Shown: positions 34,932 to 45,513 of the stretch, in pieces | Numbering within the stretch: position 1 is the first letter of the stretch | How the letters are laid out: each line of letters starts with the position of its first letter | Assembly (NCBI GenBank): GCA_019918135.1 | Contig: WBZZ01005995.1 | Location: forward strand, 30,001 to 94,000 | DNA: 64,000 bases | Reading direction: 5' to 3' | Source: Paulinella micropora | Lineage: Eukaryota; Cercozoa; Imbricatea; Euglyphida; Paulinellidae | Notes under the pieces: generated by a model | Told to the model about the DNA's origin: nothing | The model's database searches: none | Seen by the model: only the letters and a program-made list of their open reading frames with translations | Translations under genes and position numbers: made by a program

Positions 34932-36596
34932 CAGGGGGGGTCACGGGGGGCGGCGCCCCCCGCATCTGGCGGCTTTCTTGTGCACGTCCTGGACCATGTT
35001 GTAGATCTTGTCGCGTACTCGCGTAATAGCGCGCCGTAGGCGCCAGCGGTTCCGCTTCTTGCTGCTGTCCTTAGCCAGCAGCGTGACCTTGCTCAGCAGA
35101 TTGTCGATGTGCTTCTGCAATCGGTACACGCGTGCAATTGAACCGCGGCCCCATTCTGTTATCGCGCCCGAGTCCGCGTGGTACATGGTCAGAAAGCTCC
35201 TGACACCCGGATCAATGCTCACTACACGCCTGGAGTCAGGCTCCGCAAATTCGCGCTGGCGCTGCTCTATCTCGATTGGTACATGTAAGTACCATCTGCC
35301 CAAGGGATCGACTCGCAAACGCACGTCGTACTTGATTTCAAGCTTCTTGGCCCCAAGCCTACGCTCTTGTTTGCGCCAATCCTTGGAGGTAACTGAGTCT
35401 GGTCCCAGAAATCCTGCAAAGAAGCCCCGCTGGCGCCCCCAAACCCTGTGCGAGATCGCGATCGTAGACCTGCGCTCCTCCCACTTGCGGAAGTTGACTC
35501 TCTTCCAGTGGAAGAACTTGCCCTTCTGGCTAAGATTTGAGATGGCCGAGGCCCTCGCCGCTTGCAGATCCCGGATGGCCACTGCGCGGATGTCGTAGGG
35601 CACGCTGAGAAGCCACGGCCTGGCTCGTACAAATTCACTGTCCTCTTGCACAAACCGCAGGCGCAGAGTATCTAGATCAAAGTCGCCCAAGCAGCGCATT
35701 CTACCGCCCATCTCGGCCCTTCTTTGCTCTCGGCGCTCCTTTTGTTCTTGACGCTCTCTGGCTTTTCTGGCCTTGATCTCTTCGGGCGTCTCCTCCTTCT
35801 TTTTTTCCTTGTCTTTCTGCTCCTGCAGCTCCTCTTCTTTTTTTTGTCGCTTGTGCTTGCCGGGCTTTTCCTCCTTTTTTTCTTGGCGCCGCCTCTTTTT
35901 ACTCGCAGCCTGCGTGGGTTGACCATGCTCCTGCTCCTCTTCGCTGGGCCAGGGGAAGCGCTCGTCCTCTTTTCTCAGCCAGCCCACCGCCGCATTCCAG
36001 ATGGTATGGACTGCTCGAAATACCAGCCACGCCTTGCGCAGCCAAGCTCGCCTAGCCTGTTTATCTTTGGTCTTTGGGTAGATCCTGCACGTGAGTGTCT
36101 TGAGCGGGGGCGTCTTACTTGCTTTCTTATTCAGACTGAACTTCTTCTTGGGCTGCTTGTTCTGAGTCTCGTCTGTTTTGGCTGCGTTGCGTCTCGCGTT
36201 GGCTTGAGTTGGGGGAAGCAGTGCAAGTCGCGATTGCCAGGAGGTCTCCTGCGGGTCTTGCTCAGTTGTTGGCTCGTACCTTCTGACCGAGCTCCAGGAA
36301 CCGTTACCCAGGGTCCTGCTCAGAGAAATAGGCAGGCGGCTCGCGCTCGCTCTGGCCAGACCGCCTCCTGTGTATAGAGGTAACTGCCTAGACATGTCTC
36401 TGGCAGTCTCGGACCAAAATGGCGCATAAGCTAAAGGCGGCTCTGGAGGAGGCTGCGCGGGCCTGAACTTTTTTTCCCTGACCTTTTCTTCTCGCGGCCA
36501 CCCCGCCGGCGTGGGCTGAAGGGGCGGTTCTGGATGCCATACTTTCCGGTCCCAGAGTGTGCGCCGCCTCATTGGAGAAGTCACTCGTCGGATGGC

Positions 36597-36970
36597 TTAG
36601 ATGGAGCTTGTAATGGAAACAGGATCCATATTAAAAGCAAAGGCAGGGCCATGCCTGCACCTGGTCACAAGGTGAACAAGTTGAATTTGTGGGTTTAGAG
36701 GAAAAGCAAAAATAAACCAACTTTCTCCTCGAAGCCCGCAGGGGGGGGGGCGCCCCCCTCCCTGCCATTCTCTCCCCTTTCTTCGGGGGAAAGGGGGAGG
36801 GGGAAGGGAAAGGGGAAGGGAGCAGGGAGGGGGAGGGGCACCCCCCACATTTCCCTTTCTTCTTCTCTCCCCTCTTCCTTTCTTCACTCCCTTCCCCCCC
36901 CCCCCCTTTCCCCCGCTCCTTTTCTCTCCTCCCTCTCTCCGCCCCTCTCCCCCCCCCCCCCACGCCGCGG
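36597..36970. other. intergenic G/C-rich tract
   Basis: Unique AT-balanced sequence to about 36730, then runs of C and G with the palindrome GGGGGGGGGCGCCCCCC. No gene is seen. Confidence 0.6.
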
Positions 36971-37091
36971 GTTGACCGCGAGAAGGTCCAGGGGAAAGAA
37001 GTTGAGACCCGCGCAGCCTCCTCCAGATTCGAATCCGAATTGCTCAGGCGCCGGCACCTGAGCGGGGAGCCGGCTTTTGCGGAGCCGTGCT
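36971..37091 (+). pseudogene. inverted relic of the Fanzor 5' region
   Basis: The plus strand reads CGCGAGAAGGTCCAGGGG and CGCGCAGCCTCCTCCAGA. These match the reverse complement of the Fanzor N-terminal coding region at 36410-36500 (around REEKVREKKFRPAQPPPEPP). It lies 0.4 kb from the gene start in opposite orientation. The open frame reads VDREKVQGKEVETRAASS. Confidence 0.6.
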
Positions 37092-37721
37092 AATTTTGTT
37101 TAGCTAAATTTCAAAACAAGGTCTGTGCGCGTCGGACGACCTCGTCTTTGTCGCCGACACTCTAAATCATCGAGTGCGCGGAGGGGCTGCGGGAAGGGGC
37201 ACTGTAAAGAAGTGTGAAATTCTTTCTTTTATTAAAGCTTGTCTTCTTTTCCTATGCTACTTCAAGAGCTTCGCCCCCCGAGTGTGTTCTTAGTCAAATA
37301 AAAATTTTGCTTACTTTTAACAAAAATACTCTTTTGTTTTAAAATCCTTCTCCAAACAGCATGGCAAAAACCCTATCGTCGACGAAATTGCAACCGTGCC
37401 AAGAAAGTTCTTCTAGCCCGACGGCCGCGGGGAGCCATGCTGATTTTTTTAGCTAAAAAACGACATCAGCGCCCCCCATACCAAAACAGTAGCGTCGAAT
37501 TGCAAAAAGACCGTAGCTTCCGGCTTTTTCATGGGGCTAAATTTCAAAACAAGGTCTGTGCGTTTTCCCGGGGAATCTATGTCCAAACGATTTTTTTCGG
37601 CGACGAGTTTGGAAGGGCAAACGGGAGAGAGGGAACGGGGAGAGAGAGAGAGGGGGGGGGGGGGCGGGGGAAGTAGAGCTGCGGGGGGAAATGGGGAGAC
37701 GAATAAAAACAAGCCCTCGTA
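37092..37721. other. intergenic, no gene seen
   Basis: AT-richer sequence with two copies of a CTTTTGTTTTAAAATC/GGAGCCATGCTRATTTT motif set (near 37325 and 37430, also at 33320-33350), then GA- and G-runs to 37690. Confidence 0.5.
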
Positions 37722-38262
37722 ATGCCTACCGTAAAGAAGGCAGCGGCCCCGGCGACGGCAAGTCAGCACAATGAAGAGTGCGCCCCGACTGGCTCGAACG
37801 AGGCTACCCCCCATGGCGAGCTGCTTTCGGCGTCAGACATGAGTGTCCTAGCAAACATCACAGGCACTAAAGAGCACACGTTTTGTGCTGCAGGACAAGA
37901 CGCTGGTGGCAACGCTTGAGGCCGACGGTTTGCTACGCGTGCACTACACTGTGTTCTCGGATGACTTGGGCTCGCTGCTCCTTTCCTTGGCGACGCCGAC
38001 GCGGTCTGGCGCAGGCTCTGTCTCGCGCAAGAGGCCCGCATAAAACAAGCAGAACTCAGCAACACGGAGAGCCTGGGACACCTGTCCGCAATTGGCGACA
38101 GCGAATATGGAAGGAAATAGTGAGCCCATTTTTCACAATCATAATCGCTGTCAAATTTTTTCTCGCTGCGGGGCCAGAGAGCGCACACTGGAAGAGCTGG
38201 AGGAGTTAGAAACCAAACTAATGCCGCACCTGCTATCGCGCCTGAGCCCATCCGCGGATTGA
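37722..38262 (+). pseudogene. decayed gene, about 190 codons in four frames
   Basis: ATG at 37722 (MPTVKKAAAPATASQHNEEC). The coding signal hops frame near 37852 (LKSTRFVLQDKTLVATLEAD), again near 37990 (AVWRRLCLAQEARIKQAELS) and again near 38110. The last piece, 38107-38262, ends RTLEELEELETKLMPHLLSR before TGA. Each piece has good amino-acid character, so frameshifts or missed short introns are more likely than chance. Family unknown; the end looks helical. Confidence 0.45.
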
Positions 38263-39480
38263 CGGACCAGACTTTATGGCTTCTTACACTGCGGACAGTC
38301 TAGTTTGTTTCGCCAAATATCTTGTTTTGACAACGCTTCTTGCGCCGTTACGAGCCGCTCGTTTTCTTCGATTGTGTCTCATTTTTCTAAACTCTGAACG
38401 TGCGTTGATGCTGAGAGTAGAAGGGGGGGGCGCCCCCCCCCCCCCACAAAGAGGAAGGGGGGGGGAGGGGGAACGGGGAGGGGGGAAAACGGCCCCCCCC
38501 CCGTTTGTTCCCTTTGTTGTCGAGCAAAACTGTTTTTCCTCTTTTCATATTTTTCTGATCTTGCGCACGATGGCCGACCCATGGCACTGACAGGACGCCG
38601 TCGAGCTTTAATTCAGCGTTAAATTCTCTCTATCTCCTAATTCTCAGTGTCAAATATAAGACCTTGTCGAGTTTTAATTCGGCGTGGACTTCAGGACATC
38701 CTGCGCGCATGCCGCCAAGCTGGTGACGACGAGGTCAGCGTGACTTTTCAAGGATGTCGGGATTTAAGTTCCTTTAGTGTGCCGGCCGCCTTCAAATATA
38801 GAACTTAAAAGACCGGTAGCCAGAAAATCCTAGGTTCATTGTGTTTAATAAACTTTTTTGGGGCAAGGGCGCGCTAAGAATGTAGTGTCGTAACTACTCA
38901 AGGAGCAGGGAAAGCTTTTTAATTTGAGTCTAACCTGTAGACTTGAGCCCGTGCACGTCTTAGCCTTCCCGGGGAAACAGCCGTATGCGCCAATTTGGCG
39001 CCAAAATCTACTTGCGCAAAAAGAAAATCCCACACAGACGCTCGGCTGGGCCGCCGTGAGGAAGACCTGTTGTAGCTCTCCCTCTCACTCTCGTCGCCCC
39101 TCTCACTTTCGTCTCCCCTCTCACCTTCGTCGCCCCTCTCACCTTTGTCTTCTGCTTATTCCTCCTCTCCCCCTCCCCTCGTCCCTCCTCAGAGTGCGTG
39201 CAAACGCGTTCCAAAAAAAATCTTTCTTTTCCACTTTTCATATTTCCGTAGATCTTGCGCACCGTGCCCCGGCACGACCCTGGGGCGGATGGTACTGCCC
39301 CCAAGGTCAGAAAAAGGGGGGAAGAAGGGGGCGGCGCTTCGCCGGTGTACAAGAAAAATCACGCAAAAAAAAATTCTTGAAAAAGTTTCAATCTTGGCAC
39401 TGAGAACCAAGAGAGGGAAGGGGCAGGGGGGGTAGGGCGCCAGGAAAGTGCAGGAAATGTCCACGCTGAATTAAAAATCG
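38263..39480. other. repeats and gene fragments
   Basis: G/C homopolymer tract at 38415-38500, an RA unit, RB units, an LRR-like fragment relic (38735-38875), a CCTCTCAC/TTCGTC minisatellite-like stretch at 39070-39150, and inverted RC and RB. No intact gene is seen. Confidence 0.5.
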
Positions 39481-39483
39481 ACA

Positions 39484-39546
39484 AGGGCTCCGGTGCCGGG
39501 GATCAGCTGTTTGAAGCTAGTTACACAGGCGCGGACGTCGTGGCCT
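39484..39546 (+). pseudogene. relic of the 24.2-kb ORF N-terminus
   Basis: The plus strand encodes GAGDQLFEASYTGADVVAW, identical to residues 4-22 of the minus-strand ORF at 24182-24598, then runs into repeat. Confidence 0.7.
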
Positions 39547-39725
39547 GGAATTCTCTTGGCGCGCGAGCAGAGCACAGACGGTGCCGGCTAGGGCTCTGGC
39601 ATAGGCTACCGCAGCAACATAACGTGGGCCGGATGCCGCGGCAGCCTGAGGGTGCTGTTTTAATTGTCAAGTTTGTACTGCCTTGTCGAGTTTTAATTCA
39701 GCGTGATTTTTCTTGCACCTTCTTG

Positions 39726-39872
39726 ACGCCCCCGCCCGAGGGCTGGGATATCAAGGGGCATGCCAGCGTGACTTTTCAAGGATGTCGGAATTTAAGTTCC
39801 TTTAGTGTGCCGGCCGCGGAGGATCTCGAAACAAACATAGAATTTAAAAGACCGGTGGCCAGAAAATCCTAG
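39726..39872 (+). pseudogene. LRR-like fragment, longest copy
   Basis: Reads PEGWDIKGHASVTFQGCRNL and then SVPAAEDLETNIEFKRPVAR before a stop. It is the longest version of the recurring fragment first seen at 29304. Confidence 0.45.
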
Positions 39873-39894
39873 GTTCGAGAGAGGGAAGGGGCAG

Positions 39895-40116
39895 GGGTGT
39901 CGCGACGTCTTTGTGCTCACTGTTCTTCCTGTTGTTTGAATAGTACCGCGCCCGCCACCCCAGCTCAGCGCGTCGTTGCCGAAGCAGATGTACATTCCCT
40001 TTTCTCTGTTCTGTAAAAATTTCATATGCTTGAGGTTATCTTCTTCGCTATAGCACAGGACTATCCACACCAGCTTGACACTACCATCTGGCGTGCCTCG
40101 CAAATGGCACATTCCT
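39895..40116 (-). pseudogene. recurring coding fragment, copy 3 (longest)
   Basis: Same fragment with GRNGGMCHLRGTPDGSVKL upstream. It again follows an LRR-like fragment at 39726-39872. Confidence 0.5.
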
Positions 40117-40674
40117 CCGTTTCTGCCGAAAAAACTCTGCAGCACTGCCTTTTCCGGCCGTATCATTCCCCTGTAGAACAACAAAATTTAGCGCCAAATA
40201 AACGGGTCGCTTCGGTGTTTTTTTGCGGAGTTTTTAACGGTCGTTTTTCCGCGCAAAAAAACCGCGCGCCATTTTTTTTTGCGCAAATGACAAGTTTTTC
40301 ATAGTACCACCCTTCCCCCTTCGGGGGAAGAGGGAGCGGGAAGAGAAGGGGGAGGGGGAGAGAAGGGGAGCGAGAAGGGGAACGGGAGGGGGAGAGAGAA
40401 AGGGCGCCCCTCTCTCCCCCCTTCTCTTTTCCCTTCTCTTCCCCTTTAAACAAACAAAAAAGGGGGGGTGAGGGGCGGGGGGGGGGGGGGCTTAGCGGAG
40501 GCGTTGCATGTATTAATTTTTTTGTAGATTCTGCGCCCTTCCCCTCCCCCCTTGCCCTTTCCCTGGGGCCAAAGATTGCGCAAAAGAATGCGCTGAATTA
40601 AAGCTCGACGGTCTTACTTGGGGGGTTGCGCTAAGAATGTAAATAAAAATTAATAAAAAATCCCTGACAAAGGT

Positions 40675-41088
40675 TTAATTTTGGCACGATTGTGAACTAA
40701 ACCGAAACAGACTGAGCCCTTTGCAATCCCAACAGCACATCTCGATGCTGGAGCACACCAAATCCTGCGGGAGACATATTTTAGCGAGATTCGGACAGTC
40801 GGTGAATTTAAGGGTAAATTCGTCGACTTTCCTGACGACTTGTTTGACATCGTCGGAGCTAATTTTGAAGGGGCTGGATATTTTAAAATCGGTAAGCTCT
40901 GGCAAAGTCGAAAATTCCAGCTTCAGTTTTTTACAGCTCCGTTCTGCCGTCAAAACAAACTTCTTAAGTTTTGCACAGTCGGCCAGCAAGAGGATATTGT
41001 AGCTCTCCAACTTGAGCTCAGTCGTAAAGCCGGAGACGCTTGCACCATAAGTAACTCTATTGAGTAGCTTTCGCTCGCTCGTTACCAA
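40675..41088 (-). pseudogene. LRR-like fragment, 137 codons, no ATG
   Basis: The frame is open but lacks an ATG. The sequence has repeated beta-strand patterns typical of irregular LRRs (LKKFVLTAERSCKKLKLEF, VDEFTLKFTDCPNLAKICL). It ends at 40675 next to an inverted RC repeat. Probably the C-terminal part of a truncated LRR gene; it lies downstream of and collinear with the LRR gene at 41125. Confidence 0.5.
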
Positions 41089-41124
41089 ACACGAATTTAA
41101 TAATCAGCATAATAAAAAAAAGCT

Positions 41125-42288
41125 CTAATTGCCTCGCGCGCCTAGAATCCCCTTGCATTGCGTGAGGCTCATTTGCTGTAGCCCCGTTACTTTGGACAAG
41201 GTCGCCAGTGAATCTTTAGTAAGCTCCGGACAATACGAAAGATCGATTTTTTGGAGGCTGGGTAGCCGCGTGACCAAGGCCTGCAGACCCTTGTCGGTGA
41301 GCGCATGACACCTGGAGAGATTCAAGGTGGTCAGGCTAGTAGGTAGCTTCTGCTTCTTGAGCCAACGCGACGTTTTTTCGCCCGTAAGCAAAGAGCAACG
41401 CGACAGATCAAGCTCCTCCAACTTTGGCAGGCAGTTTTGCGCCGACAGGTGGGGCCAGATCGCTTCTGTAAGCTTGAAGCAGCCCGACAGACTCAGGCGC
41501 CGCAGCCGAGGCAGCTGTGACAATAACGCCGCAACTCCGGCGTCTGTGATCTTGGAACAACATGTCAGGTCCAGCAGTGCGAGCTTGGGGAAATTCTGCT
41601 CAGCTAGGCGGGCCAGCACGCAATCCTCAATCCAGGGGCAATAAGACAGATCTAGTTCTTGGAGCCGTGGATGGCCCGTTTGTGCAAAAAGGACCATAGC
41701 CTGGCTTTCTAGACCAAAGCAACGCTGAAGTACTAAGCGTTCGAGTTGGGGAAGATCGCCGAGCAGACTAATCAAACCCCCGCCTGTGATGATGGGGCAA
41801 GAGGAGCAGTCTAGCGTTTGGAGTTGAGGCGCCAGGCGGCCCACGTGCAAAAGGCCCTTGTTTGTGAACTTGGCGCAGCCCGCCAAGACCAGTCGCTGAA
41901 GCCGCGGGAAGCTTTCATAAAGAGCAGCCAGCATGTCGTCTGTGAGCTGAGAGGAGCCTGATAAATCCAGCTCCTCGACGCGTAGAACTGAGATAAAGGC
42001 CGAAAAGGCAGACAGGTCCGGGAGAGCTAACGACTTGCGCAGCAGAACCCTGCGGATAGGCACTCCGACCTGTGACCACGCAGGACCGTATTCCAGGAGC
42101 AACTGCCGATCCACCGCTTTGCCAAGATCAAGCTCAGATAGGTCGCCGCTTCGGCCGTGGTATTCCATGAAGTCCTCCATCGTGGTGGCGCCTGCTAGCA
42201 CGCCAGCAGCCGAAAAAGGCTGAGAGGGGGCCGCCGGGGCAGGGACACGGGCTTTCTTGAGCTTACCAGCTCGCTGCCTTTTGGGCAT
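41125..42288 (-). CDS. cysteine-containing leucine-rich repeat protein, 387 aa
   Basis: ATG at 42288 (MPKRQRAGKLKKARVP), basic start, then from about residue 105 some eleven repeats of the AMN1/FBXL type, e.g. VEELDLSGSSQLTDDMLAAL, LQRLVLAGCAKFTNKGLLHV and LALLDLTCCSKITDAGVAAL. The repeat length (about 26) and the L-x-L-x-x-C signature are those of F-box/LRR proteins, but no F-box is evident at the N-terminus. Likely a substrate- or partner-binding solenoid. Single exon. A split F-box gene starts about 150 bp away on the opposite strand. Confidence 0.85.
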   Translation of the reverse strand: MPKRQRAGKLKKARVPAPAAPSQPFSAAGVLAGATTMEDFMEYHGRSGDLSELDLGKAVDRQLLLEYGPAWSQVGVPIRRVLLRKSLALPDLSAFSAFISVLRVEELDLSGSSQLTDDMLAALYESFPRLQRLVLAGCAKFTNKGLLHVGRLAPQLQTLDCSSCPIITGGGLISLLGDLPQLERLVLQRCFGLESQAMVLFAQTGHPRLQELDLSYCPWIEDCVLARLAEQNFPKLALLDLTCCSKITDAGVAALLSQLPRLRRLSLSGCFKLTEAIWPHLSAQNCLPKLEELDLSRCSLLTGEKTSRWLKKQKLPTSLTTLNLSRCHALTDKGLQALVTRLPSLQKIDLSYCPELTKDSLATLSKVTGLQQMSLTQCKGILGARGN

Positions 42289-42441
42289 TGGCTAGAAATT
42301 GCGGATTGTGACCAAAGCAACGACGTTTCCAAGCCCTGCCGGGCTTGTTCAAGGGGGGGTGCCCCCCCCCCCCTAACCATACCGACCCGCCAGGGTGGTG
42401 GAGGGGGGGGGCACCCCCCCCCCTGTCCAAACCTGACCTTT

Positions 42442-42810
42442 GTGACATCTTCCACCGCTGTATTATCACGTTTTTTGTGTTTTCCTTTGTTTGTACTGCC
42501 GGAGGAACTGCTGCGACATCTGTCCTCGTGGTCTCAGCCGTCCGTGGCCGTGCTGGGCACGACCTGTCGCAGCCTGAGCAAATGTCTTCTCCCGTTGGCG
42601 ACCGAAACAGTATTACGAAAATGAGGTTGATTATGATCTGGGTGGCTGCCTGAACCTCCGCGCCGAAATCGAGGCCATGCTGAAGCGTATAATCTCGAAG
42701 CAAATGCTCAACTTGTTAGGAGATGCCTACATGAAGCATGACACTTACGACAGTGGATCTATTTTCTGGACGGACCTGCTCGAGAAAGGTGTGCAGGACC
42801 GTCGAGCTTT
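42442..42810 (+). pseudogene. split F-box gene, truncated by repeat
   Basis: 42490-42624 encodes an F-box-like segment (LPEELLRHLSSWSQPSVAVL, GTTCRSLSKCLLPLA) that stops at 42624. A second frame from about 42608 reads QYYENEVDYDLGGCLNLRAE and ISKQMLNLLGDAYMKHDTY, and runs into an RB repeat at 42805. A frameshift near 42606 separates them. Short flanking C/G runs lie upstream. Probably a truncated F-box protein. Confidence 0.5.
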
Positions 42811-45510
42811 AATTCAGCGTAAATTCTCTCCATCTAATTCTCAGTGTCAAGTGTAAGACTTTGTCGAGTTTTAATTCAGCGTGGGCTTTTCTTGCACCAG
42901 CGAAGCGCCCCAGTCACCCTGTCCTTTCCCTTTCCCTCTTTCTCTCTTGGTTCTTAGTGCCAAGATTAAGACTTTGTCAGGGATTTTTTGCGCTGATTTT
43001 TGTACACCGGCGAAGCGCGCCCCTGCCCTCCCTTCTCCCGCTCCCGCCCCCTTTTCATATTTTTCTGACCTTGCGCACGGTGGCGGAGCCATGGCACGGA
43101 CAGGATGCCGTCGGGCCGGCCGGGGCCTTTGTCTTCCTAGCACATTGACCACCGCCCATTCATTCGCCGCAGGGTCGTGCCGGAGCACGGTGCCCTGCTC
43201 CTGGTTGTCAGTGTCCCAATGTAAGACCGTCGGGCTTTAATTCAGTGCATTCTTTTTCGCACTCTCTTGGCGCCCCTACTCCCCCCCCCCCCCCCTTCCC
43301 TCCCGCTCCCGATTTCCCCTTTCCCTGCTCCTTGAGCCCCCGGGCTCAGGGGGCTCAGAGGGAGGGAAGAAAGAAAGGGGGAGGGGGGGGCGCCCCCCCC
43401 CCATGGTGGGCGCCGAAAAAAAGTTTACTTATTTTTGCCCCCCGCTCTGAGGAGGGAGGAGGGTGTGCCGCGTGCTGCCCTTTCTCTCTCCCAGCTGTCT
43501 GCAGGTCTCAGGGGGGTTTGCCTTCCTAGATTTCAATCCAATCCGATTTTTTTGGGGATGCGTTTGCACGCGCAAACAAGGGACGAGGGGAGGGAGGGGG
43601 AGGAGAAAGAGGAAGGGGGAAGAAGGGGGAGGGGAGTGATCCCCCCGCCCCCCTCCCTACCCTCTGTTCCTGTCGTCCCCCCCCCCCCCTTTCATTCTTT
43701 CCCGTTTGTTTCTTTGGTTGTCGGGCAAAAATTTTTTTTTTCCTATTTTTCATATTTTTCTGACCTTGCGCACGGTGGCCGAGCCATGGTACGGACAGGA
43801 CGCCGTCGGGATTGTGAGGCCCTTGCCCACCTGCTACATTGACCACCGCCCGTCCATCCGCCGCAGAGCTGCGCTGGAGCACAGTGCGCAAGATGTAAAA
43901 AAAATAGGCAAAATATGAAAAGTGGAAAAAAAAATTTTTTGGGATGCGTTTGCACGCGCAAACAAGGGACGAGGGGAGGGGGGGTAGCAGGGGACGACGG
44001 GAACAGAGGGAAGGGAGGGGGCGGGGGGGGGAGCACTCCCTTTTCCCTTCTTCCCCCTTCTTCTCTCTCCTCTCCCTCCCTCCCCCTCCCCCTTTCATTC
44101 CCCCCCCCCCCCCGTTTGTTTCTTTTGTTGTCGAGCAAAAAAAAATTCCGCAGATCTTTTCATATTTTTCTGACCTTGCGCAAGGTGGCCGAGTCATGGC
44201 ACGGACAGGACGCCGTCGGGTCCGGCCGGGGCCCTTTCCCCCCTAGCCCAATAACCACTGCGCTATCCATCCGTCGCAGGGGGACAAGGGGGAACAGAGG
44301 GACGAAAGAGGGGACGAAGATAGAGAGCACACCCCGCCCCTCCCTGTACACGTTCTCAGTGCCAAGATTAAAATTTTTTCTTTTAGTAAATTCTTTTCGC
44401 GCGATTTTTCTTGTACACCGGCAAAGCGCGCCCCTACCCTTCCCTTCCCTCTAGCTCCCGATCCTCAGACGAGGGACTAGACAATTCATACTCTCCCCCC
44501 CCTTCCCTCCTTTCATATTTTTCTGACATTGCGCACGGTGGCCGAGCTACGGCACGGACAGGGTACCGTCGGGGTAGTAAGGCTCCTGTCCTCCTGGCAC
44601 ATTGACCACGGGGGGAGTACCATTCGCCGCAGGTCGTGCTGGAGCACGGTGCTCTGCTCTTAGTTTTCAGTGTCTGAGTGTACGACCGTCGAGCTTTAAT
44701 TCAGCGTAAATTACGTTTTCTTGGCGCGGGAGAGGGGGCAGGGGCGCGCTAAGAACGTACAAAATAAATAATAAAAAAATCCCTGACAAAGCTTTAATAT
44801 TGGACGGAAAAGAAGCACATCCCGCCCCCTTCTCCCCCCTTTCTCTTCCTCCCTTCACTTATTCCCCCGTCTGTTCCCTTTGTTGTCGGGCACAAAATTA
44901 TTTTTTTCCACTGCGTATTTTTCTGACCTTGCGCACAGTGGCCGAGCCATGGCACTGACAGGGCGCCGTAGGGGGTAATGAGGCTTTTGTCCTCCTAGCG
45001 CATTGACCACGAGGACAGTACCATCCGCCGCAGGGTCGTGCTGGAGCACGGTGCGCAAGATCTGCGGAAATATCTGCTGGAATATGAAAAGTGGAAAAGA
45101 AATTTGGAACGCGTTTGCACGCGCAAACAAGGGACGAAAGGAGGTGGGGGGGGGGGGGAAGATAGATCAATCCTCCCCTGACCCCTTCCTCCCTTAGTTT
45201 TCAGTGCCAAGATTACAACTTTGTCATGGTTTCTTTTTTAATTTTTTGTACATTTCTTAGCGCGCCCCTGCTCTCCTTCTCCGGCTCCCGGCCCCGATTC
45301 TCAGACAGTGAGGCCCTTGTCCTCCTAGCACATTGACCACCGCCCATCCATTCGCCGCAGGGTCGTGCTAGGGCACGGTGCTCCGCTCCTAGTTTTCAGT
45401 GCCCCAAAGTGTACGACCGTCGAGTTTTAATTCAGCGTGGACTTTTCTTACACTTTCTTGGCGCCCCATTCCCCCCCGCCCTTACGCGGTTGTCGAATAA
45501 CCTTTTGCTG
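42811..45510. repeat. second repeat mosaic
   Basis: RA (43071, 43764, 44177, 44528, 44927), RB, RC, RD (43410) and RH (43333) units in the same arrangements as 8-25 kb. The 43.2-44.2 kb part closely parallels 22.0-23.7 kb. No genes are seen. Confidence 0.75.
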
Positions 45511-45513
45511 CAG

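Larger units (their letters stand above)
34703..36572 (-). pseudogene. Fanzor/TnpB-type RNA-guided nuclease, internally deleted
   Basis: ATG at 36572 (MRRRTLWDRK). Numbering from the upstream GTG at 36584, an N-terminal helix region lies at about 165-205 (CRIYPKTKDKQARRAWLRKA) and a long Lys/Glu coiled coil at 222-292. The family signature SVPYDIRAVAIRDLQAARAS is at 327-346, and the RuvC-I strand VVSIDPGVRSFLTMY holds the catalytic Asp458. The frame stops at 34941. In another frame, 34703-34910 encodes the C-terminal zinc ribbon (CKVLIC, CTQCG, CQWC) and the RuvC-III Asp in DMNASRNIL. The expected 50-60 residues with the RuvC-II Glu are absent and replaced by a GC-rich hairpin, so the nuclease is dead. 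The coiled-coil insert and motif spacing suit eukaryotic or giant-virus Fanzor rather than bacterial TnpB. Confidence 0.85.

Noticed and set aside
37437-37722. Small ORFs around 37.4-37.7 kb
   Set aside because: No domain and low-complexity ends (GERERGERERGGGG) derived from GA and G runs.
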